A stretch of 12,331 bases of DNA, from assembly GCA_030544185.1 (NCBI GenBank), contig JAUNRO010000062.1, positions 1-12,331 of the forward strand, given 5' to 3'. Below, one piece after another: positions 1 to 6,573 of this stretch; position 1 is the stretch's first letter; each line of letters begins with the position of its first letter. Position numbers and translations under genes: made by a program. The notes beneath the pieces are model-generated. The model worked only from the letters and a program-made list of their open reading frames with translations, was not told where the DNA came from and ran no database searches. The DNA comes from Propionibacteriaceae bacterium (GTDB taxonomy: Bacteria > Actinomycetota > Actinomycetes > Propionibacteriales > Propionibacteriaceae).

Positions 1-825
1 TGGATCGTCGATGCTTATGCCGAGGTCCTGCCCGCCGAGGAGATCGAAGCGGCGCTGCGCGCCAACAACGAACCGCCGGCGACCACGCTCGCGATCCGGC
101 CCGGGCTCGCGACCGTCGCCGAGCTGATCGAGGCGGGGGCGGTCGGCGACTCGGAGCTGCCGACGGCGGCTACCGTCACCGGTCACCCGGGCCGGATTCC
201 TGCGGTGCGCGAGGGACGCGCCGGCGTCCAGGACCCCGGGTCCCAGCGGGTGGCGCTGCGGCTGGCGGATGCCGAGGCGCCCGACGGCCCGTGGCTGGAC
301 CTGTGTGCGGGGCCGGGCGGCAAGGCGGCGCTGCTCGCCGGGCTGGCGATCGAGCGCGGGACGCGACTGCTGGCCGCGGAGCTGCAGCCCCATCGCGCCG
401 AGCCGGTGGCGCAGGCGCTGCGGGCGTACGCCGGGCTTCATGCCCCGGCCGTCATCGCCGCCGACGGCACGCGGCCTGCGTGGCCGGCCCGAAATTTCGC
501 GCGCGTCCTCGCCGACGTCCCCTGCACGGGTCTGGGGGCGCTGCGCCGGCGCCCCGAGGCGCGCTGGCGGCGTGCACCCGCCGACCTCGACACCCTCGTG
601 CCCCTGCAGCACCGCCTGCTCACCGCAGCCCTGGCGGCGGCGCAACCGGGCGGCGTGGTCGCCTATGTCACCTGCTCACCCCATCGCCGCGAGACGACCG
701 AGGTGGTCGATGCCGTCCTGGCGGGGCGCACCGATATCGAGCGGGTTGGGAAGGACCTGCAGCTGTGGCCCCATCGCGAGGGGACCGATGCGATGTTCCA
801 GGCGCTGCTGCGGCGGGTGAACTAG
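1..825 (+). CDS. rsmB: 16S rRNA (cytosine-C5) methyltransferase RsmB, 3' part (5' end outside window)
   Basis: An open frame enters from the left edge and runs to TAG at 823-825, giving the last 274 residues. The fragment starts inside the linker before the catalytic domain (W-I-V-D-A at residues 1-5, then A-N-N-E-P-P). The S-adenosylmethionine site [15 protein letters not shown] is at about residues 99-113. Motif IV, with its conserved cysteine in DVPCTGLG, is at C175, and motif VI with the presumed nucleophile in TCSPH is at C225. This is the RsmB/Sun family, which methylates C967 of 16S rRNA (E. coli numbering) with SAM in the cytoplasm. The N-terminal NusB-like RNA-binding domain would lie upstream of the window. 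The stop is 10 bases before rpe, so the two are probably co-transcribed, as is common in actinobacteria. Family assignment is firm; the exact target base is inferred from the family. Confidence 0.93.
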   Translation, partial: WIVDAYAEVLPAEEIEAALRANNEPPATTLAIRPGLATVAELIEAGAVGDSELPTAATVTGHPGRIPAVREGRAGVQDPGSQRVALRLADAEAPDGPWLDLCAGPGGKAALLAGLAIERGTRLLAAELQPHRAEPVAQALRAYAGLHAPAVIAADGTRPAWPARNFARVLADVPCTGLGALRRRPEARWRRAPADLDTLVPLQHRLLTAALAAAQPGGVVAYVTCSPHRRETTEVVDAVLAGRTDIERVGKDLQLWPHREGTDAMFQALLRRVN

Positions 826-835
826 GCTCAGCTCC

Positions 836-1507
836 GTGGGAATGCGCATCCATCCGAGCCTGTTGTCCGCCGATTTCGCGAACTTTCAGCGCGATATCGA
901 GTCGATCCCGTCCTCCGACGGCCTGCATCTCGACGTGATGGACTATCACTTCGTCCCGAACCTCACCTTCGGGCTGCCGGTGGTCGAGGCGATCCGCAGG
1001 ATCACCGATCATCACATCGACATGCACCTGATGATCGACGACCCGGACCGCTGGGCCCCGTCCTATGCGGAGGCGGGCTGCCAGTCCGTCACCTTCCACG
1101 TCGAGGCCTGCAAGGCTCCCGTGCGCCTGGCGCGCGAGCTCCGGTCGCTGGGTGCGCGCGCCTCGATGGGGCTGAAACCACAGACCGACATCACGCCCTA
1201 TGCGGATCTGCTGCCCGAGCTCGACATGATCCTGATCATGACCGTGGAGCCCGGGTTCGGCGGCCAGAAGTTCCTCGACATCATGCTGCCGAAGGTCCGG
1301 CGGACCCGGGAACTGATCAAGAAGTCCGGGCTGGACATCTGGATCCAGATCGACGGGGGCGTCTCGGAATCGACGATCGATCAGTGCATCGAGGCGGGCG
1401 CCGATGTGTTCGTCGCCGGCTCGGCCGTGTTCAGTGCCGAGGACCCGGACGCAATGGTCCGCCAGCTGCGCGGTCGCGCGGAGGAGCTTGGCCGGCATTG
1501 CCACTGA
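836..1507 (+). CDS. rpe: ribulose-phosphate 3-epimerase
   Basis: This 223-aa protein has the usual length for Rpe, a TIM barrel that interconverts D-ribulose 5-phosphate and D-xylulose 5-phosphate in the pentose phosphate pathway. Visible landmarks are [11 protein letters not shown] near the N-terminus, [13 protein letters not shown] at residues 30-42 (metal ligand H31 and catalytic D33), DMHLMID with H64, the flexible-loop motif [10 protein letters not shown] at 137-146, QIDGGV with catalytic D173, and the phosphate-binding end GSAVF at 195-199. The first available start is GTG at 836; ATG at 842 is also possible because neither has a clear Shine-Dalgarno. The usual Gly or Asn after DVMD is Tyr37 here, a mild variation. 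The gene follows rsmB by 10 bases and converges with the DUF1989 gene, with only 21 bases between the stops. Confidence 0.95.
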   Translation: MGMRIHPSLLSADFANFQRDIESIPSSDGLHLDVMDYHFVPNLTFGLPVVEAIRRITDHHIDMHLMIDDPDRWAPSYAEAGCQSVTFHVEACKAPVRLARELRSLGARASMGLKPQTDITPYADLLPELDMILIMTVEPGFGGQKFLDIMLPKVRRTRELIKKSGLDIWIQIDGGVSESTIDQCIEAGADVFVAGSAVFSAEDPDAMVRQLRGRAEELGRHCH

Positions 1508-1512
1508 GCCCT

Positions 1513-1527
1513 CGCGGGATCGCCGCG
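1513..1527. terminator. short hairpin between convergent stops
   Basis: The 21-base gap between the stops of rpe and the convergent DUF1989 gene contains CGCGG-GATCG-CCGCG, a perfect 5-bp all-GC stem with a 5-base loop. Its position suggests a shared bidirectional terminator. It has no U-tract, so intrinsic termination is not proven and the stem may be chance in GC-rich DNA. Confidence 0.3.
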
Positions 1528-1528
1528 C

Positions 1529-2209
1529 TCAACCGGCCGCCGGCACCACTCGATAGTCGATCGGCGTGCAGTGGCCGTTGTTCGACTTCTCCGCCGAGCA
1601 GGCGGTGAGCCCGACAAGCAGATCCATCTCGGCGCGGATCGCGAAGATATCGCCTGGCCGGGTGGGCGGGGGGTCGATGTGCAGCTTGCCGTCGGGATCG
1701 GTCCAGACGTCCATGAACACGTTGAGCGTCGTGGAGATGCGGTCGGGCGAGACGCCTTGGGGCCCGAGCGCCTCGCAGAGGTTGGCGAAGCAGCTCGGAT
1801 GCGGCGCACCGGCGAATTCCGGATAGAGGATGTCGAAGGTGGCCTGGGCGCACGGGGTCACGGTGATGTCGTGGATGCCGACGGAGTCTTCGACGACCGT
1901 GGCCATGATCGTGCTGCGGTTGCTCCACAGGCGGTTGCCGGTGGCGAGATAGATCGTGTTGTTGTAGTCCACCGTGCGCCCCGCGGAGAAGCATTCCTCG
2001 ACGTCGGCCGCCGACACCGGATAGAGGTCGCTCACCTGTTCACCGCACGGGTCGACGATCTCGAGCGTCTCGCCCATCGCGACCTTCACCAGCGCCCCGC
2101 TCTGCGGCGGGATCCGCTCCCAGCCGCGGGCCGGGGCGTCGCTCGATCCGGCGTACGCCCGGAAGGCGGTGGTCGGGTTCGGCGTGCGCGGTCGGCGGGG
2201 ATCAGGCAT
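1529..2209 (-). CDS. DUF1989 family protein (carboxyguanidine deiminase / urea carboxylase-associated family)
   Basis: The 226-aa product belongs to DUF1989 (PF09347). The C-terminal signature LTACSAEKSNNGHCTPIDY (about 201-219) is typical, as are DYNNTIYLATGNRLWSNR (81-98) and HDITVTPC (113-120). C120, H137, C140 and C204 are candidate metal ligands, which is inference. Some members, formerly called urea carboxylase-associated proteins, are subunits of carboxyguanidine deiminase (CgdAB), which removes ammonia from carboxyguanidine during guanidine use; others are uncharacterised. Only one DUF1989 gene is visible, and no carboxylase or allophanate hydrolase, so the complete guanidine pathway is not supported here. 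The start is ATG at 2209, preceded by AGGAGA at 5 bases. It overlaps the stop of the upstream YqcI/YcgG gene by 8 bases (ATGCCTGA), indicating translational coupling and a linked function. Substrate unknown. Confidence 0.88.
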   Translation of the reverse strand: MPDPRRPRTPNPTTAFRAYAGSSDAPARGWERIPPQSGALVKVAMGETLEIVDPCGEQVSDLYPVSAADVEECFSAGRTVDYNNTIYLATGNRLWSNRSTIMATVVEDSVGIHDITVTPCAQATFDILYPEFAGAPHPSCFANLCEALGPQGVSPDRISTTLNVFMDVWTDPDGKLHIDPPPTRPGDIFAIRAEMDLLVGLTACSAEKSNNGHCTPIDYRVVPAAG

Positions 2210-2927
2210 GCGGTTCTCCTTCGTGGGCGGAGGGCTTCGGTTCGAACGGGGGTGTCCAGTCTTCCTCGACCGCGCGACCGGAATACTGCCGGGCCTCCGA
2301 CGTCTCCCCGTAGTCGGCGGCCATCGGGTTCGGCTCGCCCTGGAGCCGGGCGTCGCGGGCGCGGATCGTGTCCCGCATGCGCTCGAAGCCGCCCTCGGCG
2401 CGGAGCCGTTCGAACTGGCTGTGCAGGTTGAACACCAGCGTCGGCAGGGGAGCACGGCGGGCGATGCGGGAGGCGCGGGGGTTGAGGCCGACGATGAAGT
2501 ATGCCGTGCCGCGGTGGCTGAAGCTGAAGTGGGCCTCCTCCGGATTGGCCGAGACACCGTCTGCCCACGGATGGGGGTCGCCGTCGTGCAGGTGCTGCAG
2601 CGCGCGCCACAGAAGATCCTCGAAGTCGGCCTCGTCAACGATCTGGGGGCCGCGGAAGACCGCCACGAACGAGCCGAAGTCCGCATTGCCCTCCTGCTCG
2701 GCGGTGAAGGCCACCAACTGCTCGCCCACCTCGTCGAGGGTCCGGGGGCTGTCGAGGGCCTCGAACACCTTCACGGTCGCCGCCTCGCGGCGGAACACCG
2801 ACCGGGCGCCCAGACATGGATATTCGGGATGGGCCACCATGTCGGCGATCACGTCGACGATCTCGACCTCGGCGCCCTGCCCCAGGTCGCGCACGGCCAC
2901 AGCTGACAGATGGGTCTCCAGATCCAC
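2202..2927 (-). CDS. YqcI/YcgG family protein (GntA/DcsA-like haem N-hydroxylase homologue)
   Basis: The sequence matches the YqcI/YcgG family (PF08892): HPEYPCLGARSVFRR at about 33-47, FVAVFRGP (87-94), DEADFEDLLWRALQHLHD, HFSFSHRGTAYFIVGLNP (133-150), a PTLVFNLHSQFERLR segment, NPMAADYG (200-207) and SEARQYSGR (210-218). Characterised relatives such as GntA (guanitoxin) and DcsA (D-cycloserine) are haem-dependent and hydroxylate guanidino nitrogens of arginine-type substrates. That activity is inferred here from family only, and many members are unstudied. The start is uncertain. The frame opens at GTG 2966, but those 13 extra residues are Arg-rich and have no ribosome site; GTG 2927 places the Pro-Cys motif near residue 37, where relatives have it. 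The gene is followed by DUF1989 with an 8-base overlap and preceded by a small membrane-protein gene. Confidence 0.85.
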   Translation of the reverse strand: MDLETHLSAVAVRDLGQGAEVEIVDVIADMVAHPEYPCLGARSVFRREAATVKVFEALDSPRTLDEVGEQLVAFTAEQEGNADFGSFVAVFRGPQIVDEADFEDLLWRALQHLHDGDPHPWADGVSANPEEAHFSFSHRGTAYFIVGLNPRASRIARRAPLPTLVFNLHSQFERLRAEGGFERMRDTIRARDARLQGEPNPMAADYGETSEARQYSGRAVEEDWTPPFEPKPSAHEGEPHA

Positions 2928-3001
2928 CCCGACACCCTGCCAACGCGGCCGCCTCCCGCGGCACACCCGCAGGGGTGACGATCGCCTGCCGGGACTCGGA
3001 A

Positions 3002-3190
3002 TCAGAGCGAGGAGAAGGCTCCGAAGAAGCCGCCGATCCAGACCATGGCGAGCCCCACGCCGACGAGGATGCCGGCCTTGCGCCGGCGCGGGCTGCCCGC
3101 CGGGGAGCCGGAGAACATCAGGATGCCCGCGAGCGCGGTGAGCAGGCCGACGACGAGCATGCCGAAGCCGATGCTCATCCCCAGGTTCAT
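3002..3190 (-). CDS. small two-helix membrane protein, 62 aa
   Basis: A 62-codon gene starts at ATG 3190, 10 bases after the stop of the PAC2 gene, with GAGG upstream as a possible ribosome site. The frame remains open further upstream, but that part is Arg/Pro/Ser-rich and lies antisense-free inside the PAC2 coding region, so the internal ATG is preferred. The product has two hydrophobic stretches, about residues 5-27 (ending GILMFSG) and 39-58 (ILVGVGLAMVWIGGFFGAF). They are joined by a short basic turn, SPRRRK (33-38), which would sit on the cytoplasmic side under the positive-inside rule and give a hairpin topology. I recognise no family. It is probably transcribed with PAC2 upstream and possibly with the YqcI/YcgG gene downstream, which starts 35-74 bases after its stop depending on the start used. 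Confidence 0.65.
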   Translation of the reverse strand: MNLGMSIGFGMLVVGLLTALAGILMFSGSPAGSPRRRKAGILVGVGLAMVWIGGFFGAFSSL

Positions 3191-3200
3191 CGTCCGTGCC

Positions 3201-4043
3201 TCACTGGTCGCCGCGGCGACGCAGATAGCGCTGGAACTCGGCGGCGATCGCGTCCCCGGTCGCCTCGGGCAGGTCGGTCTCGTCCTGGTCCGCCTCGAGT
3301 GTTGCGACATAGCCGGCGAGCTCCGGGTCCTCCTCGATCAGCTCGGCGACGCCGCGGTCCCAGGCGCGCACCAACTCGGGCAGGTCGCCGAGATCGATGC
3401 TCAGATCGGTGAGGTCCTCGATGCGTCCCAGCAGCGCCTTCGTCGCCCGCGGGTGCGGGGGCTGCGCCACATAGTGCGGCACCGCCGCCCACAGGCTGAT
3501 CGTGTCGAAGCCCGCGCTTCGGCACTGGTCGGCCATGAGACCGGTCATGCCCGTCGGGCCCTCGTAGGTCGGGGCGTCCAGGTTCAGCCGCTCCCGCAGC
3601 TGGGGATCGGACGTCGTCCGGCTGACCGGGACCGGGCGAGTATGGGCGTTGTCGGCGAGCAGCGCGCCGAGGCAGATCACCAGCGACGGCCGCGCCGAGC
3701 GCAGGACCGAGATCAGCGACGTCGCATAGGCGCGCCACCGCAGGTTGGGCTCGGGACCGGTGATCAGCACGAGGTCGCGCCCCTGCAGCTCCCCGATGAA
3801 TACGTCCGTGCTCGGCCACTCGATCACCCGGCGCCCGCCGTCCGGTTGCCGCACCGTCGGGCGGTGCATCTGGAAGTCGTAGAACTCATCGGAGTCCAGG
3901 CTGAACACGCTCGTGGCGCCGCTGAGTTCCAGCAGGTGACCGAGCGCATCCGTGGCCGCCGATCCCGCGTCGTTCCAGCCGCTGAAGGCGAGAATGGCGA
4001 TCGGGTCATCGAGGTCACGCAGCGAACGTTGTGGGTCGGCCAT
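3201..4043 (-). CDS. PAC2 family protein
   Basis: This 280-aa protein belongs to the PAC2 family (PF09754), named after proteasome assembly chaperone 2 and widespread in actinobacteria, where its role is poorly defined. Typical segments are AFSGWNDAGSAATDALGHL at about 19-37, EFYDFQMHRPTVR (53-65), ITGPEPNLRWR (94-104), LGALLADNAHTRPVPV (125-140), YEGPTGMTG (160-168) and AAVPHYVAQPPHPRAT (186-201). The C-terminal part is acidic and helical in appearance. A link to the actinobacterial proteasome is plausible, but no proteasome genes lie in the window. The ATG at 4043 has no Shine-Dalgarno; instead TATCCT lies 6 bases upstream, which fits a leaderless mRNA. It is the first gene of a minus-strand group of four and is transcribed divergently from the small gene that precedes iorA. 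Confidence 0.92.
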   Translation of the reverse strand: MADPQRSLRDLDDPIAILAFSGWNDAGSAATDALGHLLELSGATSVFSLDSDEFYDFQMHRPTVRQPDGGRRVIEWPSTDVFIGELQGRDLVLITGPEPNLRWRAYATSLISVLRSARPSLVICLGALLADNAHTRPVPVSRTTSDPQLRERLNLDAPTYEGPTGMTGLMADQCRSAGFDTISLWAAVPHYVAQPPHPRATKALLGRIEDLTDLSIDLGDLPELVRAWDRGVAELIEEDPELAGYVATLEADQDETDLPEATGDAIAAEFQRYLRRRGDQ

Positions 4044-4049
4044 AGGGCC

Positions 4050-4055
4050 AGGATA
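4050..4055 (-). promoter_or_regulatory. candidate -10 element for a leaderless PAC2 mRNA
   Basis: On the minus strand TATCCT is followed by 6 bases (GGCCCT) and then the ATG of the PAC2 gene. A TANNNT hexamer 6-7 bases before the initiating A is the classic leaderless signature in actinobacteria. No convincing -35 element was seen. Confidence 0.45.
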
Positions 4056-4175
4056 GTGCGCACTCGGCGGTCGGGGACCCGACTGCCCAGCCCGCGTAGC
4101 CCGCCGCGACTAGCAGAAGCAGTGGCCGCACCCGGTTCTCGCCCGGGTTGGCCGTCCGCTTGCTGGGCGGGACGC

Positions 4176-4181
4176 TAGTGT
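4176..4181 (+). promoter_or_regulatory. candidate -10 element ahead of the 49-codon gene and iorAB
   Basis: TAGTGT is followed by 8 bases and then the ATG at 4190, which again fits a leaderless start, though the spacing is slightly long. No -35 at the usual distance is evident. If real, it would drive the small gene, iorA, iorB and perhaps the thioesterase. An imperfectly placed inverted repeat (ACCCGG, 7 bases, CCGGGT; 4130-4148) lies just upstream and could be an operator. Confidence 0.35.
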
Positions 4182-4189
4182 CTGGGCCC

Positions 4190-4339
4190 ATGGCGAAGAT
4201 CCTGGCCGAGGGTGACCACCGGATCTTCACCCGGCGCCGCGCCGATGCCGGGGATCCCTGGGTGTTGGCCCGCCTCAGCGTCCCGGAGAGCGAGCGCCAG
4301 CTGCGGCACCGGATCCGGGGCCGCGTTGACCAAGCCTGA
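4190..4339 (+). CDS. small hypothetical protein, 49 aa, ahead of iorA
   Basis: An ATG at 4190 opens 49 codons ending at TGA 4337-4339, 29 bases before iorA. By hand count, 44 of 49 third positions are G or C, which is what a real gene looks like in this genome. The protein is hydrophilic and strongly charged: it begins MAKILAEGDHRIFTRRR and ends with a basic segment, QLRHRIRGRVDQA. It has no signal peptide, membrane segment or cysteine. I recognise no family. The start has no Shine-Dalgarno but carries a TAGTGT hexamer 8 bases upstream, so it may be leaderless and may be the first gene of the iorAB transcript. An upstream in-frame start at 4148 is less likely. The role is unknown; chance open reading in GC-rich DNA is the main alternative. 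Confidence 0.5.
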   Translation: MAKILAEGDHRIFTRRRADAGDPWVLARLSVPESERQLRHRIRGRVDQA

Positions 4340-4368
4340 TTCGAGCGTTCCGATCCCGAGAGGCACTC

Positions 4369-6573
4369 ATGGCCGAACGATCCTTCGCAACCGAGGTGTT
4401 GCAGCTCCGCAGCGGTGCGGGGACCGAATTCCACGGGGAAGGGATCCTCGCTGTCACGAAGGCGCTGCTGCAGTCCGGGGTGGCCTACGTCGGCGGCTAT
4501 CAGGGCGCGCCGATCTCCCACCTCATGGACGTGCTGGGGGATGCGCACGAGATCCTCACCGAGCTGGGCGTACATTTCGAGAACAGCGCCTCCGAGGCCA
4601 CCGCCGCCGCGATGCTCGCCGCCTCGGTGCACTATCCGCTGCGCGGTGCGATCGCGTTCAAATCGACGGTTGGGACCAACGTCGCCTCCGACGCCCTGGC
4701 CAACCTGGCCAGCGGCGGTGTGAAGGGTGGCGCGGTGGTCATCCTGGGCGAGGACTATGGCGAGGGCTCCAGCATCATGCAGGAGCGCAGTCACGCGTTC
4801 GCGATGAAGTCGCAGATGTGGCTGCTCGACCCGCGGCCCGACCTGGAGGCCATCGTCGACGCCGTGGAGAAGAGCTTTGAGCTCTCGGAGGTGTCGAACA
4901 CCCCGATCCTGCTCCAGCTGCGGCTGCGGTCGAACCACTTGACGGGCAGCTTCATCGCCAAGGACAACCGGCGCCCGGTCATGACTGTGCAGGAGGCTGG
5001 TGCGGACCCGCAGAAGGACCACTCGCGGGTCGTGCTGCCACCGATGAGCTTCGCCCACGAGATCGAGAAAGTCGAGCAACGGTGGCCGGCCGCGGTGGAG
5101 TTTATCACCGAGAACGGGCTCAACGAGTTCTTCGGCGGCAACGACGCCGAGGTCGGCATCATCGTCCAGGGCGGCCTCTACAACACGTTCAACCGCGCCA
5201 TGGAGCTGCTCGGGCTGTCCGATGCGTTCGGTGACGTGCGCGTCCCGACCTATGTCCTGAACGTCGCCTATCCGGTGATCGACGACGAGGTCGTCGGGTT
5301 CTGCCGGGACAAGAAGGCGGTGCTGCTCATCGAGGAGGGCCAGCCGGACTATCTGGAGCAGAACATCAGCAAGATCCTGCGCCAGCACGACATCGCCGCA
5401 AAGCTCCAGGGCAAGGACCTGCTGACGATGGCAGGGGAATATACTCCGACCGTCGTCACCCGCGGTCTCGCTGCGTTTCTCGAGCGGCACGCGCCCGGCC
5501 TCGTCCGGACCCGGCCGTCACTGCTGCTCGACCAGACCGATGCCGCCAGCCCGTTCGCGCCCCGGGTCGACCAGCAGGTCGTCCAGCCGCGCCCGCCGGG
5601 CCTGTGCACCGGCTGCCCCGAGCGGCCGATCTTCGCCGCGCTCAAGCTCGCCGAGCAGGAGACCGGCCAGCACCACATCTCCGCCGACATCGGCTGCCAT
5701 CTGTTCGGCTCCGGGGAACCGTTCAATCTCGGCGCGACCACGATGGGCTATGGCCTCGGCTCCGCCGGTGCGGCGGCGTTCAACTCCACCGGCTCCGACC
5801 AGCGCACGGTCGCGATCATGGGCGATGGCGGGTTCTGGCACAACGGCCTCACCAGTGGCGTCGGGAATGCGGTGTTCAACAAGTCCGACCAGATGCTGGT
5901 CGTGATCGACAATGCGTACGCCGCGGCGACCGGTGGGCAGGATCTCCTGTCGTCGCAGGCCGATCACCCGTTCCGGTCCACGAAGCACTCGATCGAGCGC
6001 GCCGTGCGGGGCATCGGGGTGACGTGGGCGACGACCGTGAGCAACACGTTCAGGATCGCCGAACTGCGGGACGTATTCATCGATGCGCTCACGACGAAGG
6101 CCGACGGGCCCAAGGTCGTGGTCGCCCAGAGCGAGTGCCAGCTCAACCGTCAGCGGCGCGTCAAGCCGGAGACTGCGAAGGCCGTCGCCGCGGGCAAGCG
6201 GGTCGTCCGCCAGCGCTATGGCGTCGATGCCGACACCTGCACCGGCGACCACGCGTGCATCCGGATCTCCGGCTGCCCCTCGCTGACGATCACGTCCAAC
6301 CCCGATCCGCTGCGCGTGGATCCGGTCGCCACCGTGATCGACAGCTGCGTCGGTTGCGGGGTGTGTGGCGCCAATGCGCATGCCGCGGCATTGTGCCCGT
6401 CGTTCTATCGCTCGGACGTGGTGCAGAACCCGTCACGGGTGGACCGCTGGCGGCAGAAGGTGCGCGCGGCCTGGGTGGGCGCGTTGTCGGCGGGCACGGA
6501 GGCGCGCGCGCGAAAATTCGAGTCCGCAGAGCAGTGCGCACATGATGCGCATCCCGAAGGAGCGCGAGCATGA
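4369..6573 (+). CDS. iorA: indolepyruvate:ferredoxin oxidoreductase alpha-type subunit (fused, with C-terminal ferredoxin domain)
   Basis: This 734-aa protein belongs to the IorA group of 2-oxoacid:ferredoxin oxidoreductases, which convert an aryl-pyruvate, CoA and oxidised ferredoxin to aryl-acetyl-CoA, CO2 and reduced ferredoxin. The N-terminal pyrimidine-binding part contains VGGYQGAPISHLMDVLG and the SEATAAAMLAAS segment (conserved Glu). The TPP-diphosphate domain begins near PGLCTGCPERP; its TPP motif runs from G485-D486-G487 through 27 residues to N515. The C-terminal ferredoxin-like domain has one full cluster motif, C660-x2-C663-x2-C666-x9-C676-P, and one altered motif, C624-x2-D627-x2-C630-x5-C636-P, where Asp replaces the second Cys. 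The start is ATG 4369 with GAGAGG 5 bases upstream. The gene ends in an ATGA overlap with iorB. Substrate preference is inferred from the family; phenylpyruvate or hydroxyphenylpyruvate are equally possible. Confidence 0.9.
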   Translation: MAERSFATEVLQLRSGAGTEFHGEGILAVTKALLQSGVAYVGGYQGAPISHLMDVLGDAHEILTELGVHFENSASEATAAAMLAASVHYPLRGAIAFKSTVGTNVASDALANLASGGVKGGAVVILGEDYGEGSSIMQERSHAFAMKSQMWLLDPRPDLEAIVDAVEKSFELSEVSNTPILLQLRLRSNHLTGSFIAKDNRRPVMTVQEAGADPQKDHSRVVLPPMSFAHEIEKVEQRWPAAVEFITENGLNEFFGGNDAEVGIIVQGGLYNTFNRAMELLGLSDAFGDVRVPTYVLNVAYPVIDDEVVGFCRDKKAVLLIEEGQPDYLEQNISKILRQHDIAAKLQGKDLLTMAGEYTPTVVTRGLAAFLERHAPGLVRTRPSLLLDQTDAASPFAPRVDQQVVQPRPPGLCTGCPERPIFAALKLAEQETGQHHISADIGCHLFGSGEPFNLGATTMGYGLGSAGAAAFNSTGSDQRTVAIMGDGGFWHNGLTSGVGNAVFNKSDQMLVVIDNAYAAATGGQDLLSSQADHPFRSTKHSIERAVRGIGVTWATTVSNTFRIAELRDVFIDALTTKADGPKVVVAQSECQLNRQRRVKPETAKAVAAGKRVVRQRYGVDADTCTGDHACIRISGCPSLTITSNPDPLRVDPVATVIDSCVGCGVCGANAHAAALCPSFYRSDVVQNPSRVDRWRQKVRAAWVGALSAGTEARARKFESAEQCAHDAHPEGARA

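Noticed and set aside
668..1504. 278-codon minus-strand frame opposite rpe
   Set aside because: rpe on the plus strand has all catalytic motifs; this is its mirror frame.
1529..2966. Complete guanidine carboxylase pathway or guanidine riboswitch
   Set aside because: No carboxylase, second DUF1989 gene, allophanate hydrolase or transporter is visible, and the 35-74 base gap upstream is too short for a riboswitch.
3045..4178. 377-codon plus-strand frame opposite the PAC2 and small membrane genes
   Set aside because: The minus strand carries full PAC2 family motifs; the plus frame has none.
4015..5490. Long 491-codon open frame on the minus strand, opposite iorA
   Set aside because: It is the antisense of a clearly identified TPP enzyme, with low-complexity His/Arg/Asp-rich composition and no ribosome site; long antisense frames are common at this GC.
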